Assembly (NCBI GenBank): GCA_964007475.1
Contig: OZ023275.1
Coordinates: forward strand, 8,535,829-8,599,828
Length of the DNA: 64,000 nt
DNA from: Hybos culiciformis
Lineage: Eukaryota; Arthropoda; Insecta; Diptera; Hybotidae
Direction of reading: 5' to 3'
Shown: piece by piece, positions 25,901-38,750 of the stretch
Numbering within the stretch: the stretch's first letter is position 1
Layout of the letters: every line of letters starts with the position of its first letter
Notes under the pieces: generated by a model
The model's database searches: none
What the model was told of the DNA's origin: nothing
Seen by the model: only the letters and a program-made list of their open reading frames with translations
Position numbers and translations under genes: made by a program

Positions 25901-27336
25901 CCAATTATATAACTTGTGTACTTAAATATACTTCCAATTTATTAATATGTATATAAGGATATGACGACTATACAGCTATACTATACAAATATTTTTATGG
26001 AAATTTTTAACAGTCTTATAATTTCCATAATATTAAAATCAATTTAATAAAAAAAAAAGAAGAAAATAAGAATTTTCTAGAAAATTTGTTCTCTTAAACA
26101 TCACTTCCTTGATTGTTGTGACCTATTTGACATCTAACGTGTTTTGGTTCAAAATATAACGCCAAAAAAATAATCTCAATTTATAAATTTTATTTATTTA
26201 ACCTTATTTAAAATTCATATAGAAAATAATTTTTAATAATAAAAAAAATTATATATATATGTATATAATGTGGTTTCTTTCACCTAAGGAAACTAATCTT
26301 TATATGTTAAAAAGGAAAAATCTATATATTTTGTTTTCAGGACAAGGAACTATAAAAAGGTCAAAAGGATACAAACAAATTGTCTTTATCATTAAAGTGT
26401 TTTTCATTTTTCTTGTTTTTTATTCTGTTTTTTTTTTTTTTTTTTTTTTTTTGAACCGGGTTTCTTTTCTCCATAAAAAAAAAAAAAAATTCAATACATA
26501 TATTATACATAGATTTGAAACAATTTTCCATTTTCTTATTCCTTTAAAAAAAATTTTTATTTTTTTTTATATCAAAAGTTGAATGGGAAAAGACATTTTA
26601 TAAAAAAAAAAAAAAAATTTCTCAAAAAGTCCTTTTAGATTAAATAAAAATTGTTAAGGGCATAATATAGGTTGGCCACTTTATTATTATTATTAAAGAA
26701 CATTGGTACAGATTTTCTTTTAATCCTATGAATTTTCTTTAAAAAGAAATAAATTTTCTTTTTTTTTTAGGAAATAAGTACATTTGCCTTTTCTTTTTCA
26801 GAATAGTAAGAGGAAAAGAGATGTAACTATACTTAATATTATGTATAGTTTTGGGAAAAACTTATTGCACAGAACAAAATGTTTATTTTTCTTTTCAATT
26901 ACAGACTATGTCCTATAACTTAACAATATATGATTACTTTATGAAATTAGCTGCAGTACAAATGTCTTACAGATGAATGACTGTGTTTTAATTCAAAGAG
27001 GATATCAAAAAGTTGTTTAATTTTGAATAAAATTTTGCTCTTTTTCTTAATGGAATTGAATATATTTCTTCGACCTTGTAAAGTTTTTTAGAATTAATTT
27101 CAAAACTATACCAGAACAATAACTATTTTTTGATGCTATTTATAATCTTAATATTGTCAATTACTAAACGATAGAATAATGTTTAAATTTTTCTTTAAGA
27201 GATTATCGCAAGAAAAATTCGAGAAAACAGAATAGAGTTATAGTTCAGTTCAGTTAAAATTAATGACAGTGAACAAAATATTTGTAGCAACGTCAGTTGC
27301 TGAATATAAGAAATACGCCAATTTTAGAATATAAAG
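19913..27336. other. Non-coding AT-rich stretch
   Basis: No exon or RNA gene recognised. The stretch has very long A and T runs (for example around 21.2, 22.6, 23.6 and 26.4 kb). Two patches have raised GC: 21804-21845, containing TTTACGGCCGTGGCCAAATG, and the island at 24361. A minus-strand open frame at 25590-25781 has slightly more even composition but no recognisable domain. Confidence 0.6.
24361..24440. promoter_or_regulatory. GC-elevated island, candidate conserved non-coding element
   Basis: About 38% GC over 60 bases (23 of 60) in a roughly 20% background, ending in TGATGGCCTCATAAAAG. The CATAAAA part resembles Abd-B/caudal-type homeodomain sites. No coding frame is present. The assignment rests on composition only. 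Confidence 0.22.
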
Positions 27337-27344
27337 TTTGTAGA
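27337..27344. repeat. Left target-site duplication of the hAT-like element
   Basis: TTTGTAGA directly precedes the left terminus. The same eight bases follow the right terminus at 27818-27825. An 8-bp duplication is the hallmark of hAT superfamily insertion. Confidence 0.9.
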
Positions 27345-27817
27345 CAGCGCAGGATTTACGAATAGGCACACTAGGCACCTGCCTAGGGCGGCAGATTTAA
27401 AGGAGCGGGAAAATATAGCATAAAACCGATAAAAAAAAATAAATTAATTTGTAGGATTGGATAAATATTTAAGAACGTATTTCGAAATGTGGAAATAATT
27501 TTTAGAACTTATCTGTCACTAAAACATTGTTTTGCTAGAAGCTCGTTTTTTTCTTTGAATAGAATTAAAACTTATCTTCGATCACAATTGAAAGAAACGA
27601 AATTAAATTACATTTCAATTATGCACATCGACAACGACGTGTTAAAAAAGGTACATGTTGAAGGTACATTCGATAAATTCATAAATAAAAAATTTAGAAA
27701 AAAAGAATAAGTAAAGTGAGCTAATTAAATAATACAGTTTGTTTCTTATTTAAATTCCAATAACACTGAAACTCTCAAAAAGTGCCTAGGGGCGGCATAT
27801 TCGTAAATCCGCCCCTG
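27345..27817 (+). mobile_element. Deleted hAT-superfamily DNA transposon
   Basis: The left end reads CAGCGCAGGATTTACGAATA; the reverse complement of the right end reads CAGGGGCGGATTTACGAATA (17 of 20 identical). CAG-initial termini and the exact 8-bp duplication TTTGTAGA on both sides identify a hAT insertion. Subterminal blocks also recur on the two sides (CCTAGGGCGGCA left, CCTAGGGGCGGCA right). At 473 bp the copy is far too short to encode a transposase, but it keeps the 3' end of one in frame (27465-27710), so it derives from a complete element by internal deletion. The GC-rich ends contrast sharply with the host DNA. The short, unmutated target duplication suggests that insertion is not very old. 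Confidence 0.93.
27465..27710 (+). pseudogene. Relic of hAT transposase C-terminal dimerisation domain
   Basis: The frame opens after a stop at 27462-27464 and ends with TAA at 27708-27710, about 81 codons. The reading FRNVEIIFRTYLSL...NRIKTYLRSQL...HIDNDVL matches the family pattern of hAT C-terminal domains: the P/R-NVE-I-LRIYLTL helix, the RIK-YLRS-M block, then the L-ISI-ND-V helix and a short basic tail. The normally conserved ER in the S/C-ERSFS segment is altered (RSSFF here), which points to decay. The N-terminal BED finger and the catalytic core are missing, so it cannot make an active transposase. It reads in the same direction as the element's left-to-right orientation, with the stop about 110 bp before the right terminus. 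Confidence 0.85.
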
Positions 27818-27825
27818 TTTGTAGA
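27818..27825. repeat. Right target-site duplication of the hAT-like element
   Basis: TTTGTAGA, identical to 27337-27344, directly follows the terminal CCCCTG of the element. Confidence 0.9.
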
Positions 27826-30800
27826 TGACTTCAAGAACTTAAAATTTTTTTTGGCAATAAATCAAAATAAAATTACATTTTGAAAAAATAAAATATAAAT
27901 GTCCCTTTTCTTTTATATATATGGAATTTTGTATAATTTTCCCTTGATATGTACAATAATAGGTACTTTAAAGAAAAAACAGGATAAAAAGGACAACGTT
28001 TTTTTTTATTTCAATCTCATGTTTTATAAGTTGAATCCGAATTGACTATAAAAAATTAGTTTTTTCAAAAATAGGGAATTAACTCAATTTCTTGATTATT
28101 GTCATAATGATTTAGTTAGTAGCTTAATCTTAAATTTTCGTTTAATCGGATTATTCATTGTAGGTACTTAATATTTTAGAATAGAATATTTTTTTTTATC
28201 CTAATTGACCAGGTTTTTAGCCATTTTCATGTGAAAAATGTTTGGATTTTCAAGTATTTTCATATACAATTTCCATGCAGATCCATTTGGATTTCCTGCT
28301 GATATGGTCAATTGGTATAAAATTTTAGATTACAAATAATGTCACCAAATGTTTGTAAATAAAGACAACAAACTATGTAATTTTGAAAAATTTTTCTTCA
28401 CTTAGTCATCGAAAGTAACTATAATAATTTAATAAAATCCAAATATTTGAAATTTTGTGAATCAACAAAAATATTTATTTTTTTTCATTGAAATAAAATG
28501 TAATTCATTATAATATTATTTTTAAGTAAAAATTATTTTATAATTATTTTAATACTTTATAATTACATAGTTCTAGATAATAATTTTTATAACAGCACGA
28601 AAATGATTTATTAAATTTAACTATAATGAACACACAAAAAATTATTATACAAGTGTGCAATATTTTAGGTTTTTCGTATGTAATAATTAATTTGTTCTTT
28701 TTTATTCTTCATGTTTTTGTTATATATACATATAAATAACACATCTTGAATAAATATTATGTTGTTTAAGTTAAATGAAAATACCTAATAAATTTTCTTT
28801 TAATTTTGACCTCAAAATAATAAAGTTACATGATTTTTGCAAATGAAAAACAAAAAAAAATATATATAACATAGAATGATATAAGTATATAAAAATTTAA
28901 CGTTAATGCTGATTTATGCGTGCGACTTATTCTGAGATATTAAAATAAAATTTTAGTTAGTTTTATTTTTATAGTACATATTATTTTGTCTTTTGAACAT
29001 AATTTCTAAATTTTTTTTTGTACAAAGTTAGTCTATGTGTTTTATATTAACGGTGTGCTCTTTTTGAACATGTCAAATTTGTAAACTCTCGGCATGTGAT
29101 ATATATAATTTTTTATTTTTATTTTTTTTCAAATTATTATAAAATTTATTGAATATTTATTTTATTTTGAAATAAAATCCAATTTACGATTGAGTTAATA
29201 ATAGTAGAAAACTTTTTCGAAAGGTTTTCAAAAGGTTGACTTTTTTCTTATATACATAGTAGAAAACTCTTTCGAAATATTTTCAAAAGTTTGACTTTTT
29301 TCTTATATACATACATTTAAGTAGACGAAAATCAAAGAAAAAATGAAAACAAGTTGGGAAATTTGAACTTCTGATAAATTTTTAAAGCACACAAAAAGAA
29401 GATTTTAATAATTGAAACTTACATACATTTAAGTCATTCAAACCAGCTAAAAGTATATATGTTTACACACAATACAGATTTCCTAGCTTTATTTTCTATT
29501 CTTATGAAATATGTAATATTGAGTTCAAACTTATATAAAATATCTTGTTCGCTTGGGCATATTTTAAATTTTGATATACAAAACAAGTTTCAACATTCTA
29601 CATCCTTATTTTGGATTGATATTTTCGTTTAATTTCTTTTCTACACTTTTCAGGCTTCGTTAATTAATTAATTATAATTTTTAATAAAGTGACCAAATGT
29701 CTTTTGCAATATTTTGATTTCTAATTAATTTCGGTACTAAAAATATTCATATAAGATATAATAATTGTTTTAGAAAAAATTATTAAAGATTTTTCAAGTA
29801 TGTAATAAAAAAAATCTCATAAATCATAACAAGTTAATAACCTAACAAGTTTTGAACTAATTTGTTTCGGGCATAAAAGTGTATTATAATTATTATTATA
29901 TTTTTTCTATTTTTGAATGAACTGAAAAATTTAAACGAAAAAGGGTCGATGAATTATAAATTAATGAAGGAAATATAGACGGTTTTCCAATTTAAAATAA
30001 TGATATCATAACAGATTAAGTCATTATCGATTTAGTCATATTATAATAGTAATCGAAATTGATCAAATGGTTATGCTTATTATGCATGCTTTACGAACAA
30101 ATCACATTGATCAATTACAAACTATTCATAAGAAAATCTTAATTTTAACATTACTTTAACTTTTAATCTATCTAAAAATTTTGTTTTCTAATGTTGAATT
30201 GACTGCACTGATATAAGTATGGAAGTTTTAGTTCTATACTTTTTTAATTAATATGTACTCATGGGATTCTTTAAATTCTTGCTTGGTCATAACTCTCAAA
30301 AAAAAATTAAAAATATTAATTTGATTTATTAATTGTTGACACGTTTAGTTCAATGTGAAAATTTTTTTTTAATATACCCACAAGACCTATAAAAATATTG
30401 ATTCTCTAAAAAAAAACTATATTTTTTGATTAATTATTGCATTTAGCTATTCTTCGTTATTCAAAATGCTTGAGGAAATCATTATAAATCATTTTTAGAA
30501 ATCAATAAAATTATTTTACTATAAAAGTTATTAACTGCAGGAATAAATCTAAAAAATTGTTCGATCCAATTAAACTACATTTAATTAAATTTTTATGATA
30601 AGTTGAAAATAAAAAAAATAACAACTAAAAAAACTAAAATATTTTACAACCAGATTGGTTACAATTCGCCAAAAAAGATTTTAAATTAGGTTTACAAAAT
30701 TGTATAAATATTTAATTTTTCGATCGACGACGACGGAGTTATTGCAATAATCTCAATTTTTGTCTTTGTGCCAATAATTTATAATCTTTTACATATATGT

Positions 30801-32778
30801 CTATAATGTTATACATATTAACATACGAGTCAATTATTTAACAGTTTTGACAATTTCTCAATAGAAGATTAATGAAGTTTTCGAAATATGATTAAGTTTA
30901 ATATTTCAGTAAAAATTTTAATTAATGTATTAAGAATTTTAGAAAACATTATAAATGGATGTTGTATAGATTAAAATTTTATTTGAATAATAAAATAGTT
31001 TGGTTTCAGATAAAAAAAAAACTATACTTTAAATTAAATATTATTCGGTACCCAATTATATTAAAATGTTAAAAATTTCGGTTTTCAAAAAAATTAGTAA
31101 CAAGTAATTATAAAATTTTGTAAAATCTATTCAAAATTTACTATGTCCGAATATATAGCCGTAAAAATTAACGTAAAAAATATACATATAATAAAGAACA
31201 GAAATAAAAATTTGTACAGCCATGATAATTTTATTATGAAAGATATGATTTTAGTACATACATATAGAAAATAAATATGAGGTCTAACTATATGTAAAAT
31301 TATATTATATATTGTTTTGTACTATATACGAAAAATTTATAATTAAGTGTTTGCATGAAACAAATTGTTATTATTATTCGTTCCTTAAATTTTGCTTCTG
31401 CATTTTATTGCACCACATAAAAATAGGAATAAATTATCATGTGTGTAGTACATTGTAAAATATTTATATATTGCATAGGGAAACACATATATGATGTATG
31501 TTGAATATGCACACTACATATTTTTTATTACATACGTATATGAAAATAAAAATAAAAACAATTTCCATAATATAGTATAATTCTAGTTAAACTATTTTTA
31601 AAATATACATTAAATTAAAAAAAATAAATAAAAATAAATAATTTAGTTCAAGGTCGGTTATTGATTAAATAATTTATTTAAACATCAAGTCACGAGAATT
31701 AAAAATGCATTTTTTTTTCGTACAACAAAGAATCAACATTAAATTTTTATTTCTACATAAATTATGAAAAAGAAGCTTTGTCCTTAAATTTGTACAAGGT
31801 TTTTTTTTTTTTTTTTTTAGAATTGATGAAGTGATATACAATTATATTTTCAATAAAGCAATAAATAATTAACATAATTTCGTCCTCTATCATGATGAAG
31901 AGGGTTCAATATTATCGCCAGTACATATTATAAAATGCCAGTATAATTCCGCTTTAACATAATATACAATGAACATTTACGTAATTGAAATTTCTGTATA
32001 GTTAATTTCGAAATTGGTTATGGTCAAAATATATACTTTTATATAAAATAAATTTATATATTTTTCTTTAAAAACAACACTTAGCTAAATTAAGCGAAAA
32101 TTTTCAAAAATTGGATTGAATCTTATGAACGATGATGAAATAAATATTTAATATTTAGAAAATTTTTTAAGAAAATTTTTATAAAGACAATTCAATTCAA
32201 CTTTTATAAATGGATCAATACATTTTTATTAATTTTTTTAAAGAAAGAATTTTTAAAAAAAAGTCATATACTATAATTTAAATTTCATTTAAATTGTTTA
32301 AATAATTTTATTTAATTTATGTACATAATATATTATTGAATGTAATTTACATTTTGTTATTAGATTCTTATCAAAAATTAAATAATAATTTTTATAATGC
32401 AAAAAATATATAATTTTGTGGCGTTGCAATATTAATGCTTTAAGCTACTTTCTGTCATTCAGTGTAAAGTATAATATTATATTAAAAGCGTAGGCAATAT
32501 TATTTTTTATATTTTTCTATCTCTAGCTTATAAACTGATAAACTATTAATCATTATAGAATAACTTATTTGTCTTATTTTTGTAATAATAATGTTTATAT
32601 AAAAGAATTTTCTTATACTTGAGTTGAGAACTGTTTTATTGTGACATTATAATTTCGAAATAATTGAAAAATGTTTTCATATTTAAAAAGGATATGTTAA
32701 AATTTATCATAAATATGAAATAATGAACTTTTAGAAAAAAAAATTATAAAAATTTTAATTTCACAACAAATAACTTTG
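27826..32778. other. Non-coding AT-rich stretch
   Basis: Apart from the 55-bp tandem duplication at 29202, no exon, RNA gene or mobile element recognised. Open frames are short and low in complexity. Confidence 0.6.
29202..29312. repeat. Two tandem copies of a 55-bp unit
   Basis: The unit begins AGTAGAAAACT and ends CTTATATACAT. The second copy starts 55 bases after the first and differs at only a few positions, so the duplication is recent. No protein frame is preserved (55 is not a multiple of three). Confidence 0.85.
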
Positions 32779-32782
32779 TTAA
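32779..32782. repeat. Left TTAA target site of the piggyBac-like element
   Basis: TTAA directly abuts the left inverted terminus; an identical TTAA follows the right terminus at 33017-33020. TTAA duplication is characteristic of piggyBac-superfamily insertion. Confidence 0.85.
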
Positions 32783-33016
32783 CACGTTGACGGACAGTAG
32801 AAACAAGTGAAATATTCGAAAATTGACACTATATGTTTTTGTAATTTTTAGAATATTAGAAGTATAGTTTTACTCTTTCTGCTTAAATACACTTAATTTT
32901 GATTAATTCAGCACCTTTAATTAGGTTGCGGCTACAACCGTCATGGCGCCAGCGGACTCTAGACACTATGACTCTAGACACTATGACGGCTATAGACACA
33001 ACTGTCCGTCAACGTG
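32783..33016. mobile_element. piggyBac-like non-autonomous element (MITE), 234 bp
   Basis: The element starts CACGTTGACGGACAGT and ends with the exact reverse complement ACTGTCCGTCAACGTG, a perfect 16-bp terminal inverted repeat. Both ends are flanked by TTAA. The inside is mostly host-like AT sequence plus a GC-rich right part with a short tandem repeat (32955-32984) and inverted CCGTCAT/ATGACGG copies near 32936 and 32983. It has no transposase frame, so it would need an enzyme supplied in trans. The perfect termini suggest a relatively young copy. The superfamily call rests on TTAA plus termini beginning with C; other TTAA-specific families are possible. Confidence 0.87.
32955..32984. repeat. 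15-bp tandem repeat inside the piggyBac-like element
   Basis: GACTCTAGACACTAT occurs twice head to tail, and a degenerate third copy (GACGGCTATAGACAC) follows. Subterminal repeats of this kind are common in MITEs and may have bound a transposase. Confidence 0.85.
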
Positions 33017-33020
33017 TTAA
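33017..33020. repeat. Right TTAA target site of the piggyBac-like element
   Basis: TTAA immediately after the right terminus, matching 32779-32782. Confidence 0.85.
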
Positions 33021-34997
33021 TTAAACCAGGATACTATTAAATTTTAAATTTTTTTTCTGGTCATTGCACAACCCGTATATTGTTGTTAACAAATTTAGCA
33101 TTTTAAAGCAAAAGAAGAAGATTATTCCAAAACATTATAAATGTAAAAATCAATCGCAATTATTTTATGAAATTGTGTCTTTAATTTATTAACAAAAATG
33201 AAAATCGTGACACTATGCTAGAGCAATTAAAATCACACGTTTTTAGTTTTTATAATTTTTTTCAACTCTTGACTAGAAATCTGCTTGATGATTTTAATTT
33301 GTGAACTTTTTTTTTTTTATTATGTAATTAATATTGTTTTTTTCATTATAATGCAGATCAGAACTTAACTGACTATTATTATTGATTACGAGCAACTACT
33401 GTTATGACTTCAGTAGAATCTTGATGGATATTGATATTGACTTAGAAACGAATTGTAAATAATGGAAAAATATGATTTAAACTCTTCATGGGAATTTTAA
33501 CATTTAATTTTCTATGTTCGAGTTCATAAAGTTTTCATTACTCAATATTCATTCAGTTTTAGAGAATAATCGGATTTAGTTATTTTTTATAGTTTTGTTG
33601 CAAAATTATTTACTGCGCTCGTTCCCTCGATATTTTTACTGGTGAACTTAATCGTGAGTATCAGTGAAATTAATTTTTAATTTAAAGATTTAATAAAATT
33701 TATTTTCTTTTCGAATCGCTAGAGCAACTATAATAAAATAAGGATATATAGTTTTAAATTGCCAATAAATAAATTCAATAGATTCTTCTAACAAAATTGT
33801 ACACACAAGTGTTATATGCGGAGAATATCTTAAACAATTTAGTGCAATTAAAAAAAAAAAATTAAACTGAAGAAAACTAAAATATTTATTTTCATTTCAT
33901 AAATGGTTATACCTACATCTAAGTTGAATTGAAAAGTGTAATTAACCATATGGTATCTTTTGACGGGTATATTGAGAAGCGCGAAGTTGTAAAAAAAAAT
34001 TTGCTGTTGATTCTCAAAATACAAATGTGTTAAAACATTTTTTTTTTATTTGGTTTTTTGCTTATATACAAATTATATATTATATGTTTTTTTACATGCA
34101 TAATATCTTTATATATATGAAACTAAAAACTATCTTAGATTTATTACAAATTTTAAATTTGGATTGTTTTTTCTTCATAATAAAATATTCTTGAATTTAA
34201 TGTGTTTCTATTTAATTTATGACTAAAAGCTGTTCACCTTTAAAATTAATAAATTTTATTTTGAACGTAAATTGAGACGAACAATTCCATAATTTAAAGT
34301 TAAACACTGATTATATACTATTTTTATGTTGAATAATGCTAACAAATTAGAATTTTATTTTATTTCTGAAAGTATCGCATTCATTTGAGTTTTATATCCA
34401 AATTTAGTTAAATCTTTTTTGTTACTGAAAAGCAATAAACGTAGTAATATTATCCTGATTTGGGGTGTCTAAAAAGGCAAAGTAAAAAAAATTATAAAAT
34501 TACAAATGTATTGAATTTTTATTTGTTAAATTTTTACATCGATCAAATTTTCACTTTCAAAGTATACATGTATATCAAAAAAATGATTAAGAATTAAATA
34601 TCCTGAGGCTGCAATATCATCATCAATTTATAAAATATGTATTCATCTTATTCAAAACAACATTGATTTAATTTATTAACAAATAAAAAACAATTAAACG
34701 TTAATACTTTAATTTAAATGTTAAAAAATGTCAAACAAATTGATAATCTGAATCTGATTTGATATATTTAAATATAGAATTACTTGTTTCATAATTACAA
34801 TCCTAGTTTCACAGTTTTAAGGCAATATAGGTTTCAAAAATAATACGGCCTAGAAAATGAGTGTTGATTTCATTAAAAGTTCATGCTATTATTAGTATAT
34901 TTATAAAATTTAAAAATATATATAAAAAAAAACATAATTTTACGTTAATTCCCGATACAATACAATAACGTTGTTATTGCTCAGTTCGTTTTTATGT

Positions 34998-35011
34998 TAT
35001 ACCTAGGTATA
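34998..35011. repeat. Perfect 14-bp palindrome TATACCTAGGTATA
   Basis: Self-complementary 14-mer just upstream of the GC patch at 35027. It could be a dimeric protein-binding site; no family is assigned. Confidence 0.6.
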
Positions 35012-35026
35012 CAATTTATGTTTTGA

Positions 35027-35085
35027 GCGCGGAAAAATGAATGTGAACGCATAAGAAATATATATGTAGGTGCGGTGCGGCGACG
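35027..35085. promoter_or_regulatory. GC-elevated patch with an E2F-like motif
   Basis: GCGCGGAAAAA (35027-35037; complement TTTTTCCGCGC) fits the E2F consensus TTTSSCGC. About 35 bases downstream comes TAGGTGCGGTGCGGCGACG, one of the most CpG-rich runs in the window. The same 11-mer GCGCGGAAAAA recurs at 23188-23198. A regulatory role is inferred, not shown. Confidence 0.25.
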
Positions 35086-35715
35086 TATTTTATTTCAATA
35101 AATTTACTTAAAGCTTAATTTATTTAAATCACCAAGTACATAAGCTTTATTTTATTATTTTAAAAGTATAAAAAAGTATTAATAAGACGATTTATTTATT
35201 TATTTTTTATCTTTTTTTTTTTTTTTTGCCTTTTTCATGTCTATATTTTATACGCATTAATTATAGTTTTTTTTCTTTTAAATAATTCAATTTTACGGGG
35301 AATATAAAAATATTTTTTAATTCACAAACAGAAAACGAATGTTAGTGAATTATCGATAAATAAGATTTGTATGAACTTATTTAAATAAAATTAGCGAACC
35401 TGTAATTATTATTATAATATTTAAATAATATTGAAGCGTACACCCAAAAAATCAGTCCGTAATTCTCAAAACAATTTTGTCTGTTGATGGTATTTTTGTT
35501 CGTATCTGTTGAAACCAACAAATGTCTACGCAACATTTTGTTTAGTAAAAATAAATGCCAAAGAAGGATCTGTAGAATAACAAAGTTTGTTGTAAACGTC
35601 TGTTGAATTAACCTTTACACAGTTTGACTGATTACAAAATGAAACAAGTTAGTACGTTTTAAAAATAATTTTTCGTTTACAGCAAGTACACAAAATTTGC
35701 ATTTTATATATTTTT

Positions 35716-35809
35716 AAGACTATAACTAAGTGGTTGAGTTTTTGATTGCAAGGCTAAAGATCGAGTTTCGAAACTCGAAAAAGACATAAAAAAAATAAAT
35801 AAAAATAAC
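35716..35809 (+). repeat. tRNA-derived SINE-like relic with A-rich tail
   Basis: TAACTAAGTGG (35723-35733) matches the tRNA A-box pattern, followed by GTTGAG as in a D-arm. The GTTTCGAAAC at 35765-35774 sits where a B-box/T-arm would be and is flanked by CGA/TCG complementary bases. About 30 bases of A-rich tail follow (to about 35809). The acceptor arms do not pair and the T-arm is one base short, so it is not a functional tRNA. A tRNA-headed retroposon or retroposed tRNA pseudogene is likelier. Confidence 0.5.
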
Positions 35810-38750
35810 AGGAATTATTAAAAAAAATAAAGATTTGAAAAATTTATTTCTCAGACAAAATTTACAGATACAATCTACAGACAGCCCAGACTATTGGCTC
35901 GGCTACAAAATATTTATCTGTAAGAGTACATATAACAAATATTATTGTTCGAAATACAGACAAAATTCTTTGAGTTTAGTTGTGCAGTCAGCGGCTTAGA
36001 TTCACTATTAAAGCAATACATATTATAGCTCAACAGTTGTGACTTGGAATTATCTCAAATAATCAATCACCCAAATATAAAATAAAGAATTGGAAAAATA
36101 TTTTTATGATTTTTTTTTTAATATATGTACGTTTAGATTAGAATATATTTATTTTTAAAGAGGATTCTTTGCTCTCTATATTATATTTTTTTTTTATTTA
36201 TTTTTGTACTATTTAGTTAAATTCTAGTTTACAGAAACCTGTTAAATTAAGAGTAAATTACTCAAATAGAAATATATTATTAATCTAATATAGAATTTTA
36301 TTTCTTTGATTAAAGTTTATTTTTTTTTTCTTCTTTCAGTTCATTGATGATTTAAATATTGAAAAAAAAACTTTAATAAACAAGAGAATTAAAAAAAAAA
36401 TCTTTTCAAGAAAAAATTTTATCTATTTTCCCATTTTCTTCTAGTCATTTTTCTTTTTTTTTATTAATTTTATGCTAATTTTTTATTTCTTTCCTCACAA
36501 CTTGTTGTGGAAACAAAAGAAGAAAAAAATCGTTATGTTGTTGTCTAGTTAACTATCTGTCTTAATATTCCCAGTAGGATCGATCATTTAATTTAAAAAA
36601 AAAAAATAGTATTTTTTTTTAGCTAGCAGTTAGTTAATTTTTTTTGTTTTTTGAAAAAACCATCAAGGGAAGGATGGTCAGACTCCTGGAATTTTAATTA
36701 CGTTTAAGAATGAATAATCCATATAATAGTCATTTCAACATTTATTTTCTTATACTATTATCATTTACATTATTTTATAATTAGTAATATTATTTTTGCG
36801 AAAATTATTTAAAAAAAAAATTTAATTTTAATAAATATAATTATTAGAATAATAATTTTATATGATTTCATTTAAACTAATTCCTCATGAATAAAACAAA
36901 ATCATTAGTAATTGATATTGAAATTGGAAATATCACAATAATATAATTTGACAGTGAAGTACTACATCATACTATTTACTACTAAACCATATTGATAGTT
37001 AAGAAAGATGAACTTACTTTATACTTATGCTTATTTAACTTAACACTGCACACTCAAATCAACAATTTGGAGAATATTTTTTATTAACATAAACAACTAA
37101 TGCATTTTGTAATTGTGCATGTAAAATTATGTTTGACTTAATAATATATGATAAAATTATAATGAAAAATTAAACACCAACAAGTTGTAAAAAAAAAAAA
37201 AATTTTCAAATCCAAATAAAAAATTTGACACGAATTATATTAATATTTATCTCGCGAAATTATTGCGTGCACGACCTTCAAATAAAATTTATTTATTTAA
37301 TTTTTTGTTTGTATGTTAATCACAGGGATGGTTAGCGATCAAAGTATATAAGTTATTCCATCAATAATATTCATAATTTAATAAAGTTTAAGAATAAATA
37401 TAGGTAAAAGAGTTATTAATTATTTTTAAGAAAAAATATAAATTTGTTTCTTAAGTTCAATAATTATAGAATATTTGCAATCTGAAAATGAGCTGTATTA
37501 CAGAATATAGATTAAGTTATTATTGAGAAAACTTGTATAAGTTTAATGCTCGCATATAGCAAATCTGTGTGTGAATTTTAAATTCAAAATTGGAAGCTAC
37601 ATCTTCCTTATGTAATTTTGAAAAAGCGTACGATGTTCATTAGCAACAAAGTATCGTTGACATTAGCTTATTTGAGTATGACATATAAATTAAAGACAAT
37701 AATACAAAAAGCATTAAACTTAAGTAATAATTTTGGGTGTTTACGAAATAAAAACATACATAAATTTATAAACAAATTTTCCATCCTTTGATATGGAAAA
37801 AAAATTGTTATAAATAAACTTCCCAACCCTAATAAAAACATTTTTGTGAACGTGGTTAATTAATATTCTTAAGAAATTCATTAAAAAGGAATAATCCCCC
37901 CCTTTTTTAACATTTTGATTAATAGATTAATTACATTTTATGTTGGATTAATGTTCCATCACAATATTTTCAAGGAACTTCTGGTATTTTTTCCCTTGTG
38001 AAATAAGGAAGATTTTTTAAATGATAAAATTTCATTGACAATTAATTGGTAAATGAACGCTTTTTTATAATTAATTTATTTCTTAAAAGCCTCTTTTCAT
38101 TAAAATTTATTTGGCTTTCTATATAAGCTTTAAAAGTAATTTTTTTTTTCCTTCTTATAGTTTCTTAATATGGCTATATCTCAAAAGAAATTAAAATATT
38201 CTTACAAATGTCTGATAGGCTAATGTAAATTTTTAAGAATGATTTGCAATTTTAGTTAAAATAATTTAAGTGCACTATTGTATCGTAGGATGACTGCATA
38301 TTGCATACATCCAATTATAACTTCAAAAAATCTTATTAAATTATTCTCAAATATTCACTAATTGAATAGTTTTTTTCATGCTCAGAATAAATATACAAAA
38401 ATTTTACCATTAATTTAAAATTTAATCAATTATGCTTTCTTCATATATTCCGAAAAGTGTAATTTTCTAAATTAATATCATTTAATGATAAGCTTTCTAT
38501 AAAATAGGCGCCTATAATGTAAATTTAAATTGTATATAAAAATTACGGCATCATCTAAAAGACCTACTGTCTACTATTCTGAACATAACTTAAATAATTG
38601 GAAATATATCTGGTTTAATAATATTTTCTTGATGAATTTTTCTTTCGATATCTAAGCTATTAGATAGAGAGACTGTAGTTAGTTTTAATAAAGCTTGGCT
38701 TAATAAGCAAAGAAATAATAGTAATTTTTATTATTATTGATAAGTAACTA

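Noticed and set aside
26259..26582. 107-codon plus-strand frame with long phenylalanine run
   Set aside because: Built around a 20-base T run and a poly-A run; no domain, and not bounded by convincing signals.
35716..35790. Functional tRNA gene
   Set aside because: The acceptor arms do not pair and the T-arm is one base short; kept only as a SINE-like relic.
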